Positions 54,071-63,473 of a stretch of DNA of 64,000 nucleotides are shown here, piece after piece; within the stretch, counting starts at the first letter, position 1, and every line of letters begins with the position of its first letter. The notes under the pieces are model-generated. The model had not been told where the DNA came from. It saw nothing but the letters and a program-made list of their open reading frames with translations, and ran no database searches. The translations under genes and the position numbers were made by a program. This DNA comes from Moanibacter sp964542645 (GTDB lineage: Bacteria; Verrucomicrobiota; Verrucomicrobiia; Opitutales; UBA2987). The stretch spans positions 124,001 to 188,000 of the forward strand of contig CAZIUG010000008.1 of assembly GCA_964542645.1 (NCBI GenBank), read 5' to 3'.

Positions 54071-54121
54071 TATTATACGGCTAAGAATTCCCTAAGAACT
54101 AAAACAAAACAACGGACCGAA

Positions 54122-54505
54122 TCAGCTCTTTTCGTCTCGAGGACGCTTTACTCCGTATTTCGATCGGCTTCTCCGCCTATTCTCAACACCAAGACAATCC
54201 AACACGCCACGGACTATATGGTAACGAACTCCAGGAAGATCCTTAACCCTTCCCCCACGAACCAATACGACACTGTGTTCCTGCAAACTATGCCCTTCAT
54301 CAGGTATATAAGCTAGTACTTCCATACCATTGGTAAGCCGGACCTTGGCAACTTTTCGAATTGCCGAATTCGGCTTCCGTGGGGTTCTAGTCATAACCTG
54401 TACGCAAACACCCCTTTTGAAGGGACTTGACTTTAAGGCAGGAGACTTGGACTTACCCCTGGTTACCCTCCGCGGTCTACGAACGAGCTGGTTGATCGTG
54501 GGCAT
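54122..54505 (-). CDS. rpsL: 30S ribosomal protein S12 with Arg43
   Basis: Decoding-centre protein of the 30S subunit, 127 residues. It begins MPTINQLVRRPRR and contains KRGVCVQVMTRTPRKPNSAI near 30-49 and GGRVKDLPGVRYHIVRG near 85-101. Residue 43 is Arg (codon CGG, 54377-54379) where most bacteria have the streptomycin-sensitive Lys; Lys at the second resistance site (VKDLP) is kept. First gene of the str cluster, 210 bases after rpoC. Identity is certain; natural resistance is inference. Confidence 0.97.
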   Translation of the reverse strand: MPTINQLVRRPRRVTRGKSKSPALKSSPFKRGVCVQVMTRTPRKPNSAIRKVAKVRLTNGMEVLAYIPDEGHSLQEHSVVLVRGGRVKDLPGVRYHIVRGVLDCLGVENRRRSRSKYGVKRPRDEKS

Positions 54506-54536
54506 TATCTGGACGCTTTTTTTATGAGAAGCGAGA

Positions 54537-54564
54537 AAGGTAGACTTTATGAAACCGAGTGCAA
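54537..54564 (-). promoter_or_regulatory. Candidate promoter between rpoC and rpsL
   Basis: On the minus strand TTGCAC (-35-like) and TACCTT (-10-like) are 16 bases apart and would start transcription about 25 bases before rpsL. It is the only promoter-like site I can offer in the 210-base rpoC-rpsL spacer; the match is weak. Confidence 0.25.
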
Positions 54565-54715
54565 GTACAATTTGAACTTTGCGTCATGAGTTATCATTTA
54601 TGGAATCGAGGGTCTTCCGCGTATAAATAACGTTAATAAGTCTCAACCGAGTTTTTCCTTCGCCTCTAGATAGAATGGCCAAAAAATATCTTAACCTGAG
54701 CAAGACAGATAGCTC

Positions 54716-57700
54716 TTACCCCGCAGTCTCCGAATTTGTCTCAACATCGCTAAACTCTGAACCAAAGGTATTAATTCGAAGTCGTCGATATTTCGGAAGA
54801 CCTGTACCTGCTGGAATCAAGTTTCCCATTATGACATTCTCTTTAAATCCTTTGAGCGAATCCTTTTTACCCAAAGTTGCAGCATCAGTCAGTACCCGAG
54901 TTGTCTCTTGGAAAGAAGCCGCTGAAATGAAGCTCTCCGTCTCGATCGAAGCCTTAGTTATTCCAAGCAAAATTGGCTCTGCCTCCGCCGGTTTACCACC
55001 CGCTTCTACCAAACGCTCATCCTCATCCATAAAATCCTGACGATCAATCTGTTCTCCCCAGAAAAATTCCGAATCTCCTGGATCCGTAACACGGACTTTC
55101 CTCAGCATCTGAGCAATTATTGTCTCTATATGCTTGTCATTAATAGTTACGCCTTGCAATCGGTAGACTTTTTGAATCTCAGAGAGCAGATATTCCTGTA
55201 AAACACTGGGACCTAGAATCTCTAGAATCTCATGCGGGTCGGCTGCTCCTTCCGTCAAGTGTTGACCCTTGTGAACAAAATCTCCCGGTTGGACAACGAT
55301 ATGCTTGCCGTGAGGGATAAGATGTTCTTCTTCCAAATCGTTTTCCTCGTCCGTCACTATCAGTTTTTTCTTCGCCCGAACTGTTCCACCGAGACTAACA
55401 ATTCCATCAATCTTTGCCATCTCTGCGGCCTCTTTCGGACGACGGGCTTCAAATAACTCTGCAACACGAGGCAGGCCTCCGGTTATGTCCTGGGTCTTGG
55501 AAGCCTGACGTGGGGTCTTTGCCAAAAGAGCTCCCGGAGATATCAAGTCCCCTTGATTTACTACGATCTGCGCTCCAGTGGGAATCGAATATGTAGCAAT
55601 CAGCTTACCCTTCTTCGACGCCAAATCCAGGGCACGCTCACTCTTTGATCGAGCCGGAGCCTCGTGGATTTCTATAAGTGGATTAAGATCCTCCTTATGC
55701 TCGATCACAACCGTCGCTATTTGTCCTGTCGCCTCATCTAGCTCCCGTTTAACCGTTACACCCGGAATCATCTCTCGAAAAGCGATTACACCTGCTTTTT
55801 CTGAAAGGATGGGTACGTGGTGTGGATCCCAGACTGCCAGAATTTCACCCTTCTCGATATTTTGTCCATTGGCAACTGGTAGAACAGCACCTGCCACAAT
55901 ATTGTAACTCTCCAGTTCCTTGCCGTCCTCACCGGCGATCGTGATTTTCCCAGTTTTGTTCAGCACGATACTAGCTCCTTCTTCTGTGGAAACCATCCGA
56001 AGACCGCTGTAAGTTACAACTCCTGCATTACGAACCCGAATCTCTGGGTTTCTGAAAAACTGGCTCGCGATACCTCCAATGTGGAAGGTCCTCATCGTAA
56101 GCTGTGTCCCCGGCTCACCGATCGACTGCGCTGCAATGATACCAACCGCGGCACCGACCTCAACAAGCTTGTTCGTGCCTGGGTTGATCCCATAGGATAC
56201 AGCCGGCAAACTAGAGCGTTTCATGTGAGTCAGCGGTGACATGATTTTAACTCTTTCGATCCCCACCTCTTCCACCCTTTTAGCCGTCCCTTCGGTAATT
56301 AATTCGCCATTACCCACAACTAACTCCTCCGGACTGAGCGGATTGTAAACATCATCACTCGAACAACGCCCCACGATACGTTCGTACAAACTCACGATCT
56401 CTTCATCACCTTCGTGGATTGCGTGCTTCCATATTCCATCTCTGTTTCCTTCGTCGATATCCGATATGATCACATCCATCGCCACATCGCATAGCTTACG
56501 AGTGAGGTACCCAGCATCTGCTGTCTTCAACGCCGTATCGGCGAGTCCCTTTCTCGCACCATGTGTCGAAATGAAATACTCGAGGACTGTCTGGCCCTCT
56601 CGAAATGAAGAGAGGATGGGTCGTTCGATGATTTCGCCAGAAGGCTTTGCCATTAATCCCCGAGTTCCACATAGCTGCCTCACCTGAGCACGGCTACCCC
56701 GAGCTCCAGAATCCATCATCAAGTATACCGGATTTACTTCATCGCTGTTATTGTTCTCCTGTAATCCTTCAAAAACCAACGAGGCGATATCATCAGTTGC
56801 TTGGGTCCAGGCATCGATAATTTTGTTATAGCGTTCGCCTGAGGTGATAACGCCTTTCCTGTACTGATCCTCGATCTCTCCGACTTTGCCTTGTGTCTCT
56901 TTAATGATACCAGGTTTATCCTCGGGAATAATCATATCACCGATACCAATTGAGAGTCCTGCCTTAGTCGCACTAGAGAATCCGAGCTCCTTGAGAGCGT
57001 CTAGCACCTCGACCGTCTCCAGCCTCCCCCTCGCCTTATAAGTCTCGAGAATAAGATCACTTAGTTTACCAGTCGGTATCGGAAAGTTGAGAAACCCAAC
57101 CTCACTAGGCCATACCGTATTAAACAAAACCCTACCAACAGTTGTTTGGATGATTTTCTGTTTCGTATCTCCATAAATAGTTTCCCTACCATAGTCCGGA
57201 TTTACAATTCGAATCCAATCATGGATCTTCATGACACCGTCACCTTCCGCAAGTAAGACCTCTTGGGTATCACCAAAAAGCGGGAGCCTCTCGTCGGCTT
57301 TCGGCTTTCGGCGCGGATCTAATGTTAGATAATAAGAACCCAGGACAATATCCTGCGAGGGCGTCAAGATCGGCTTTCCACTCGATGGGGAAAAAATGTT
57401 ATGGTTGGACATCATAAGGAGTTTACACTCCATCACCGCCTCCAGCGAAAGGGGTACGTGAACTGCCATTTGGTCACCATCAAAATCAGCATTATAAGCG
57501 GTACAAACCAACGGGTGAATACGAAGAGCATCTCCTTCGATTAAGGTCGGTTCAAAAGCTTGAATGGATAACCGGTGAAGAGTCGGAGCTCGGTTGAGGA
57601 GCACTGGATGTCCCTCCGTAACCTCTTCCAGAATATCCCACACCTCGGGTGATTTCTTCTCGATCATCTTACGCGCTCCACGTACAGTATGAACGAAACC

Positions 57701-58870
57701 TAATTCTTTCAGGCGCCGTATTATAAACGGCTCGAATAGTACCAAAGCCATTTTCTTGGGCAAACCGCACTGATTAAGTTTTAGTTCAGGCCCAATCACA
57801 ATAACCGAACGGCCACTATAATCAACCCGCTTGCCAAGCAAATTTTGCCTAAATCGGCCTTGTTTGCCCTTGAGCATATCGCTCAGAGACTTAAGGGGAC
57901 GATTCCCAGCACCAGTTACAGCCCGACCATGCCTCCCGTTATCAAAGAGCGCGTCAACTGCCTCCTGCAACATCCGTTTTTCATTGTGAATGATAACATC
58001 TGGCGTCTTCAGCTGGAGAAGATTTCTTAGCCGATTGTTTCGATTTATGACCCGTCGATAGAGATCGTTTAGATCACTGGTGGCAAAACGGCCTCCTTCC
58101 AAGGGAACTAAGGGTCGCAAATCGGGCGGAATTACCGGCACTACTTCAAGAACCATCCACTCCGGCCGGGAGCCCGATTCTATGAACCCCCCAATCACTT
58201 TTAGCCTTTTAGAAAGCTTCTTCTTAATTTGCTTTGATCGAGTGTTGTGCATCTGCTCATGCAACTCATCTACAACCGTCTCGAGAGACATCGTCTCAAG
58301 GATTTCGCCCAATGCAATAGCGCCCATCTTAGCCTCAAACGCAGTATCTCCATATTCTTCCTGGGCTTCCTGATACTCCTGCTCAGTAAGTAACTGCTTT
58401 TGTTCTAAGGGTGTCTTTCCTGGATCCGTCACCATATAGTTCTCATAGTAAATGACACGTTCCAGGTTTCTTGCCGTCATGTCTAGGAGGAGCCCTAACC
58501 GACTAGGCATACTTTTAAGAAACCAAATATGAGAAACTGGCACTGCGAGTTCAATGTGGCCCATTCGTTCGCGACGCACCCTAGAAACCGTTACCTCGAC
58601 CCCGCATCGATCACACACAACACCTTTATATTTGATTCGTTTATACTTCCCACATGCGCACTCGTAGTCTCTTACTGGTCCAAATATGCGCTGGCAGAAA
58701 AGGCCGCCCGGTTCCGGCTTAAAGGTTCGATAATTGATAGTCTCCGGATTCTTGACTTCACCTCGCGACCACGAACGAATCGTGTCCGGCGAGGCAACCG
58801 AAATTGATACCGAATCAAATGTCTGATCTTCGTCGAACCCTAGAACTTCTCTGACTTCCTGTGTGCTCAT
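54716..58870 (-). CDS. rpoC: RNA polymerase subunit beta-prime, second zinc site lost
   Basis: Catalytic subunit of RNA polymerase, 1384 residues. The N-terminal zinc site is intact (Cys71, Cys73, Cys86, Cys89). The active-site NADFDGDQMA loop is near 462, and the trigger-loop start IGEPGTQLTMRTFHIGG is near 917-933. About 190 residues of SI3-type insertion then lie inside the trigger loop before DITGGLPRVAELFEARRPKE. The second zinc site, formed by four Cys in E. coli (814, 888, 895, 898), is replaced by Glu807, His882, Pro889 and Ser892 while the flanking sequence still aligns. Follows rpoB by 15 bases. Certain identity; the zinc loss is read directly from the codons. Confidence 0.98.
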   Translation of the reverse strand: MSTQEVREVLGFDEDQTFDSVSISVASPDTIRSWSRGEVKNPETINYRTFKPEPGGLFCQRIFGPVRDYECACGKYKRIKYKGVVCDRCGVEVTVSRVRRERMGHIELAVPVSHIWFLKSMPSRLGLLLDMTARNLERVIYYENYMVTDPGKTPLEQKQLLTEQEYQEAQEEYGDTAFEAKMGAIALGEILETMSLETVVDELHEQMHNTRSKQIKKKLSKRLKVIGGFIESGSRPEWMVLEVVPVIPPDLRPLVPLEGGRFATSDLNDLYRRVINRNNRLRNLLQLKTPDVIIHNEKRMLQEAVDALFDNGRHGRAVTGAGNRPLKSLSDMLKGKQGRFRQNLLGKRVDYSGRSVIVIGPELKLNQCGLPKKMALVLFEPFIIRRLKELGFVHTVRGARKMIEKKSPEVWDILEEVTEGHPVLLNRAPTLHRLSIQAFEPTLIEGDALRIHPLVCTAYNADFDGDQMAVHVPLSLEAVMECKLLMMSNHNIFSPSSGKPILTPSQDIVLGSYYLTLDPRRKPKADERLPLFGDTQEVLLAEGDGVMKIHDWIRIVNPDYGRETIYGDTKQKIIQTTVGRVLFNTVWPSEVGFLNFPIPTGKLSDLILETYKARGRLETVEVLDALKELGFSSATKAGLSIGIGDMIIPEDKPGIIKETQGKVGEIEDQYRKGVITSGERYNKIIDAWTQATDDIASLVFEGLQENNNSDEVNPVYLMMDSGARGSRAQVRQLCGTRGLMAKPSGEIIERPILSSFREGQTVLEYFISTHGARKGLADTALKTADAGYLTRKLCDVAMDVIISDIDEGNRDGIWKHAIHEGDEEIVSLYERIVGRCSSDDVYNPLSPEELVVGNGELITEGTAKRVEEVGIERVKIMSPLTHMKRSSLPAVSYGINPGTNKLVEVGAAVGIIAAQSIGEPGTQLTMRTFHIGGIASQFFRNPEIRVRNAGVVTYSGLRMVSTEEGASIVLNKTGKITIAGEDGKELESYNIVAGAVLPVANGQNIEKGEILAVWDPHHVPILSEKAGVIAFREMIPGVTVKRELDEATGQIATVVIEHKEDLNPLIEIHEAPARSKSERALDLASKKGKLIATYSIPTGAQIVVNQGDLISPGALLAKTPRQASKTQDITGGLPRVAELFEARRPKEAAEMAKIDGIVSLGGTVRAKKKLIVTDEENDLEEEHLIPHGKHIVVQPGDFVHKGQHLTEGAADPHEILEILGPSVLQEYLLSEIQKVYRLQGVTINDKHIETIIAQMLRKVRVTDPGDSEFFWGEQIDRQDFMDEDERLVEAGGKPAEAEPILLGITKASIETESFISAASFQETTRVLTDAATLGKKDSLKGFKENVIMGNLIPAGTGLPKYRRLRINTFGSEFSDVETNSETAG

Positions 58871-58885
58871 TCCTATAATTTCCTA

Positions 58886-61800
58886 TTAAATTTGTGAGGA
58901 AAATTGATCTTCAATATCACCGTCTCCTAACCTAACATTCAGGCAGAGGCTCTGCATCTCCTTCATCAGAACATTAAACGACTGGGGCGTACCTGCCTGC
59001 AGACTTGTATCCCCTTTAACGAGAGATTCGTAAATTCTAGTTCTTCCCTGAACATCATCCGACTTGACAGTTAATAGCTCTTGCAGGGTATAGGCAGCAC
59101 CGTAGGCCTCAAGTGCCCAAACTTCCATCTCTCCAAAACGCTGGCCTCCATACTGGGCCTTCCCTCCCAACGGTTGCTGTGTAATAAGACTATAGGGGCC
59201 TACTGCTCGAGCGTGGATTTTATCTGCCACCAAGTGGTTCAATTTCATCATGTAGATAAAACCCACAACAACTTCTTGATCGAATGGCTCACCCGTTCGC
59301 CCGTCGACGAGCTGGCTTTTCCCTGACTCGGGATGGCCCGCCTCTTTAAGGTATTCACGGATACGTGCCTCCGAGATTCCGTCGAAAATTGGCGTTGCAA
59401 CCTTAATTCCCAATTTCTTGCAAGCCCATCCCAAATGAGTCTCTAATACCTGGCCCACATTCATTCGGCTGGGAACCCCCAAAGGATTAAGGCATATCTC
59501 AATCGAGGTCCCGTCAGGCAGGAAAGGCATATCCTCTTCCGGTACTACTTTTGCAACGACCCCTTTATTGCCGTGACGACCGGCCATCTTGTCCCCTACT
59601 TGCACCTTTCGTTTCGTTGCAATGTAGACCTTGACATTCTTAATTACCCCCGCATCGACGTCGTCTCCAGACTCGATGGAATCGATATTTCGCTCCCTTT
59701 CATCATCTAGTTCTCGAAACTTTGATTCAAACGAGCTTATAATCTCCATGATCTTGATCCGCACCGGAGAGGGGTCAATCTCGACTGTCTTGTAGACAGC
59801 AGCTAACCGACGTAATAGAGTTTTGGTGATTTTTCGATTGGCTGGAATGATGACTTCCCCTGATTCTTTGTTCATCACGTCGAGAGGAATTTTCTCCCCA
59901 AGCAAAATGTTAGAAAGAGACTCCGTCAGACTCTCTCGAAGCGTATCATTTTGAGTTCTGAAGCTCTCATTAATTTGCTTAACCTGGCGCCGCCGATCCG
60001 AAGGACTTAACTGCTCCCTTTCGAAATCGACACGACTGGAAACCTTAATGTCCATCACGATTCCGTAAACTCCGGAAGGAACTAGCAATGAAGTGTCCTT
60101 AACATCCGCGGCTTTTTCTCCAAAGATAGCTCGAAGCAACTTTTCTTCAGGAGCCAGTTCAGTTTCGCTCTTTGGTGTTATCTTTCCCACCAATATGTCA
60201 CCTGGTTTGACCTCAGCGCCTACCCGGATGACACCGTCGTGGTTTAGGTGCATCAGAGCCTCCTCTCCCACATTAGGAATATCTCGAGTAATCTCCTCTG
60301 GCCCCAACTTGGTATCCCGCGCTGTAACTTCAAATTCCTCTATGTGAATTGAAGTAAAGTCATCATCTTTAATCAGTTTCTCGCTAACCAAAATGGCATC
60401 TTCAAAGTTATAACCATTCCAGGGCATGAAGGCAACCAAGACATTACGTCCGAGCGCCAACTCTCCCTTTTCCGTACTCGCCCCATCGGCAATTACTTGA
60501 CCTTTTTTAACAAGTTCTCCTCGGGCCACGATCGGTTTCTGACTAAAACAAGTCCCTGCATTCGAGCGCATGAACTTCCGTAACGGATATACCACAACTC
60601 CATTCTTAGGATCACTCTTCGGATTTCGCTCGAAGCGTAAAGGAATGTTTCCATCCTCTGTAACAACGATTCGATTCGAATCCACCGACGCCACCTTTCC
60701 CGGATCCTCAGCAATAACTACTGTCTTTGAGTCTACTGCCACCCGATGCTCAATCCCGGTACCAACTAGCGGAGCCTCAGTTCGCAATAAAGGCACGCCT
60801 TGACGCTGCATGTTCGATCCCATCAGAGCACGATTCGCATCGTCGTGTTCAAGAAAGGGTATCAGTCCTGCTGCTACCGAGACCAACTGTTTGGGAGACA
60901 CATCCATGTAGTCGACTTGATCCCGCTCTACTTCGAGGAAGTTATCTCCCTTCCTCACCATCACACGGTCCCTCAGGAAGTTCTTAGGATCAATCTCAGA
61001 GTTCGCCTGAGCAATAACCAGCCCCTCCTCCTGATCTGCAGTTAGATAGACAACGTCTTCCGAGACTTTCCCTTCCACAACACTCCTGTAAGGAGTTTCA
61101 ATGAATCCAAATTCATTAATTCTCGAGTAAATGCTCAGAGAATTGATTAAACCGATATTGGGTCCTTCGGGGGTTTCGATGGGACATATTCTTCCATAAT
61201 GTGAAGGGTGAACATCCCGAACCTCGAACCCGGCTCGCTCCCGATTTAACCCACCTGGACCGAGCGCAGAAAGCCGGCGCTTGTGGGTGAGTTCGGCCAA
61301 TGGATTGATCTGATCCATAAACTGGCTCAACTGGCTGCGGGCAAAGAAGTCGCGTATTACCGTACTCAGGGCCTTCGGATTGATCAACTTCTGAGGGGTT
61401 ATGCTGTCTACGCTCTGGTCATAGAGTGTCATCCTCTCTTTCACCAACCGCTCAGTTCTAGCCAGACCTATTCGGCACTGATTCGTCAGCAATTCTCCAA
61501 CAGTCCGCACCCGACGGCTTCCCAGATGATCGATATCATCAACTACTCCATCCCCTTTCTTTAGGCGGATTAGATATTTGGTTGCCTGAACTACGTCATC
61601 TGTATCTAAGACTCGAATATCTAAATCGGTTTCGAGACCAAGTTTCTGATTGATCTTATAGCGCCCCACCCGTCCTAAGTCATATCGTTTTGGATCATGA
61701 AAGAGGCGCTTCACGAGAGCCTTTGCGTTAGCAACTGTAGATGGTTCTCCAGGCCGTAATCTCTTATAAATGTCTTTCAAGGCCTCATCTTGATTACGAG

Positions 61801-62719
61801 TCGGATCTTTCTTCAAGCACCGGATGATGGCACCCTCATCGGGCGAGGTATCAATCACTCGGATCGTCTCAATCCCAGCGCTCTCAATCGCTCGGATGAT
61901 CGTTTTAGTCAGGGGCTCAAAGGATCGCGCCAAAACGATCCCCTTCTCAGCATCCACCAGATCTTCTACTAGAACCAGTCGGCTAACATTTTCAAGCGCA
62001 TCTACTTTTCCTAATCCAAGCTCTTGAATTTCGTAAAAGAGGCTGAGAAGCTCAAAATCCGAACTGTAACCCATGGCTCGGAGCAAAGTAGTAATTAGAA
62101 ATTTCCGCCTTCTCCGTCGACGATCAAGGTACACATAGAGCAAATCGTTCTGATCAAATTGTACCTCCATCCATGTACCGCGATCTGGAATAATCCGAAA
62201 AGAGAACAGTATCTTTCCGCTAGTATGTGGCGTCTCCTCGAAACAAATTCCCGGTGAACGATGCAGCTGGCTTACAACTACCCGCTCGGCACCATTGATG
62301 ATAAATGAGCCTCTTTCAGTTATCATCGGCATCTCGCCCATGTATATCTCCTCGTCCTTGATCGAATCGTCATCTTTAAGACGCAGTTTCACGTAGAGAG
62401 AGATCGAGTACGTTACTCCTTCTCGTATACACTCTAATTCCGTCATCTTGGGACCCGTCAGATTGTACGAACGATATTCCAAAGTCGCCCTTCCATCGTA
62501 GCTCTCAATCGGAAAAACCTCCTGGAAGACTGATTCTAATTCAACGGCCCTGCGCTGATTTGGAGAAATCCCTGGCTGCAAAAATTCCTTGAATGAATCG
62601 ATCTGATTCTGAATCAAATTAGGAACGTCAATAACTTCCTGAAGTTTCCCAAAATTCTTTCGGTCCAAAAGATTCAATTTACCGTTGTTGCCAGACATTG
62701 TACCGTTGTTGCTAGACAT
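58886..62719 (-). CDS. rpoB: RNA polymerase subunit beta
   Basis: Second-largest subunit of RNA polymerase, 1277 residues. The rifampicin pocket reads SQLSQFMDQINPLAELTHKRRLSALGPGGL near 480-509 with the Asp, His and Ser hot spots unchanged, so target-site resistance is not indicated. The C-terminal GKAQYGGQRFGEMEVWALEAYGA is near 1190-1212 in part. A GGGAG ribosome site eight bases before the first ATG supports 62719. The first 14 residues come from a 21-base tandem duplication that repeats the start codon. It follows rplL by 191 bases. Confidence 0.98.
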   Translation of the reverse strand: MSSNNGTMSGNNGKLNLLDRKNFGKLQEVIDVPNLIQNQIDSFKEFLQPGISPNQRRAVELESVFQEVFPIESYDGRATLEYRSYNLTGPKMTELECIREGVTYSISLYVKLRLKDDDSIKDEEIYMGEMPMITERGSFIINGAERVVVSQLHRSPGICFEETPHTSGKILFSFRIIPDRGTWMEVQFDQNDLLYVYLDRRRRRRKFLITTLLRAMGYSSDFELLSLFYEIQELGLGKVDALENVSRLVLVEDLVDAEKGIVLARSFEPLTKTIIRAIESAGIETIRVIDTSPDEGAIIRCLKKDPTRNQDEALKDIYKRLRPGEPSTVANAKALVKRLFHDPKRYDLGRVGRYKINQKLGLETDLDIRVLDTDDVVQATKYLIRLKKGDGVVDDIDHLGSRRVRTVGELLTNQCRIGLARTERLVKERMTLYDQSVDSITPQKLINPKALSTVIRDFFARSQLSQFMDQINPLAELTHKRRLSALGPGGLNRERAGFEVRDVHPSHYGRICPIETPEGPNIGLINSLSIYSRINEFGFIETPYRSVVEGKVSEDVVYLTADQEEGLVIAQANSEIDPKNFLRDRVMVRKGDNFLEVERDQVDYMDVSPKQLVSVAAGLIPFLEHDDANRALMGSNMQRQGVPLLRTEAPLVGTGIEHRVAVDSKTVVIAEDPGKVASVDSNRIVVTEDGNIPLRFERNPKSDPKNGVVVYPLRKFMRSNAGTCFSQKPIVARGELVKKGQVIADGASTEKGELALGRNVLVAFMPWNGYNFEDAILVSEKLIKDDDFTSIHIEEFEVTARDTKLGPEEITRDIPNVGEEALMHLNHDGVIRVGAEVKPGDILVGKITPKSETELAPEEKLLRAIFGEKAADVKDTSLLVPSGVYGIVMDIKVSSRVDFEREQLSPSDRRRQVKQINESFRTQNDTLRESLTESLSNILLGEKIPLDVMNKESGEVIIPANRKITKTLLRRLAAVYKTVEIDPSPVRIKIMEIISSFESKFRELDDERERNIDSIESGDDVDAGVIKNVKVYIATKRKVQVGDKMAGRHGNKGVVAKVVPEEDMPFLPDGTSIEICLNPLGVPSRMNVGQVLETHLGWACKKLGIKVATPIFDGISEARIREYLKEAGHPESGKSQLVDGRTGEPFDQEVVVGFIYMMKLNHLVADKIHARAVGPYSLITQQPLGGKAQYGGQRFGEMEVWALEAYGAAYTLQELLTVKSDDVQGRTRIYESLVKGDTSLQAGTPQSFNVLMKEMQSLCLNVRLGDGDIEDQFSSQI

Positions 62720-62722
62720 TGC
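62681..62722 (-). repeat. 21-base tandem duplication over the rpoB start
   Basis: Two adjacent 21-base units, 62681-62701 and 62702-62722, differ at only two positions. Each encodes ATG plus SSNNGT or SGNNGK, so rpoB has two in-frame start codons. Only the upstream one has a ribosome binding site. Confidence 0.85.
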
Positions 62723-62842
62723 TTAAACTCCCTTCTCCATATAGCCCCTGATGCTTTGACAGATCAGCCGTGACAATTCCACCATACAGACTATCCGACA
62801 TTTATCATCTCTGATACGACTACGTACATAAACACACATCCC

Positions 62843-62864
62843 GGACTCCCCACTGGGGAAATCC
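62843..62864 (-). promoter_or_regulatory. Hairpin in the rplL-rpoB spacer
   Basis: GGA and TCCCC pair with GGGGA and TCC around a 3-base loop, with a small internal mismatch. There is no T-tract, so it is not a classical terminator. In E. coli the same spacer holds an attenuator and an RNase III site; a similar role is possible. Confidence 0.35.
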
Positions 62865-62910
62865 AACCCCATGAAACCGACCCTACACAGCGATTTGCCG
62901 TTGAAGAGGA

Positions 62911-63300
62911 CTATTTTACCTCCACTTGAGCGCCGACGCCTTCAAGCTTCGACTTGATTTCCTCTGCTTCCTCTTTGTCAATACCTTCTTTGACCGGTTT
63001 GGGCGCACTCTCAACTAGGTCCTTAGCTTCCTTCAGACCCAGTCCAGTAATGGCGCGGACCTCTTTGATTGCCGCAATCTTATTCTCGCCAAAAGCAGTT
63101 AGAATAACATCGAACTCCGTCTTCTCCTCCACCTTGGCTTCTTCGCCATCGGCACCAGCAGCTGAAGGTGCAGCCACTGCCATAGGAGCAGCGGCACTTA
63201 CGCCCCACTTCTCCTCTAATTCTTTCACAATACCGCTTATTTCTAAAACGGTGCGTTCACCAAGCCAATTCAGGACCTGATCTTTATCCAATTCAGCCAT
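62911..63300 (-). CDS. rplL: 50S ribosomal protein L7/L12
   Basis: Stalk protein that recruits translation GTPases; present as multiple dimers on L10. The 129 residues start at the ATG at 63300, which has AAGGAGG five bases upstream; the longer open frame is spurious. There is an N-terminal dimerisation helix, an Ala-rich hinge (SAAAPMAVAAPSAAGADG near 35-52), and a C-terminal domain with KIAAIKEVRAITGLGLKEAKDLVE near 74-97 in part. It lies between rplJ and rpoB. Confidence 0.98.
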   Translation of the reverse strand: MAELDKDQVLNWLGERTVLEISGIVKELEEKWGVSAAAPMAVAAPSAAGADGEEAKVEEKTEFDVILTAFGENKIAAIKEVRAITGLGLKEAKDLVESAPKPVKEGIDKEEAEEIKSKLEGVGAQVEVK

Positions 63301-63473
63301 TTGTTCCTCCTTATACCTACGGTGAGAGACTGCGACGATCAATATCTACTATTTAAATATATCCCAACCCAGTCTTCTCAACCACATAAAGTGTTCGTTA
63401 AGTCTTAGCGATTTTCATGCGACGACCGCGTGAAACATGTGATTTATCTGCCATCCGTCCATCAAAATCTTGC

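Noticed and set aside
61230..61330. Possible rifampicin-resistance change (Ile for Asn at E. coli position 518) in rpoB
   Set aside because: This position varies among susceptible bacteria, and the main resistance positions Asp516, His526 and Ser531 are unchanged.
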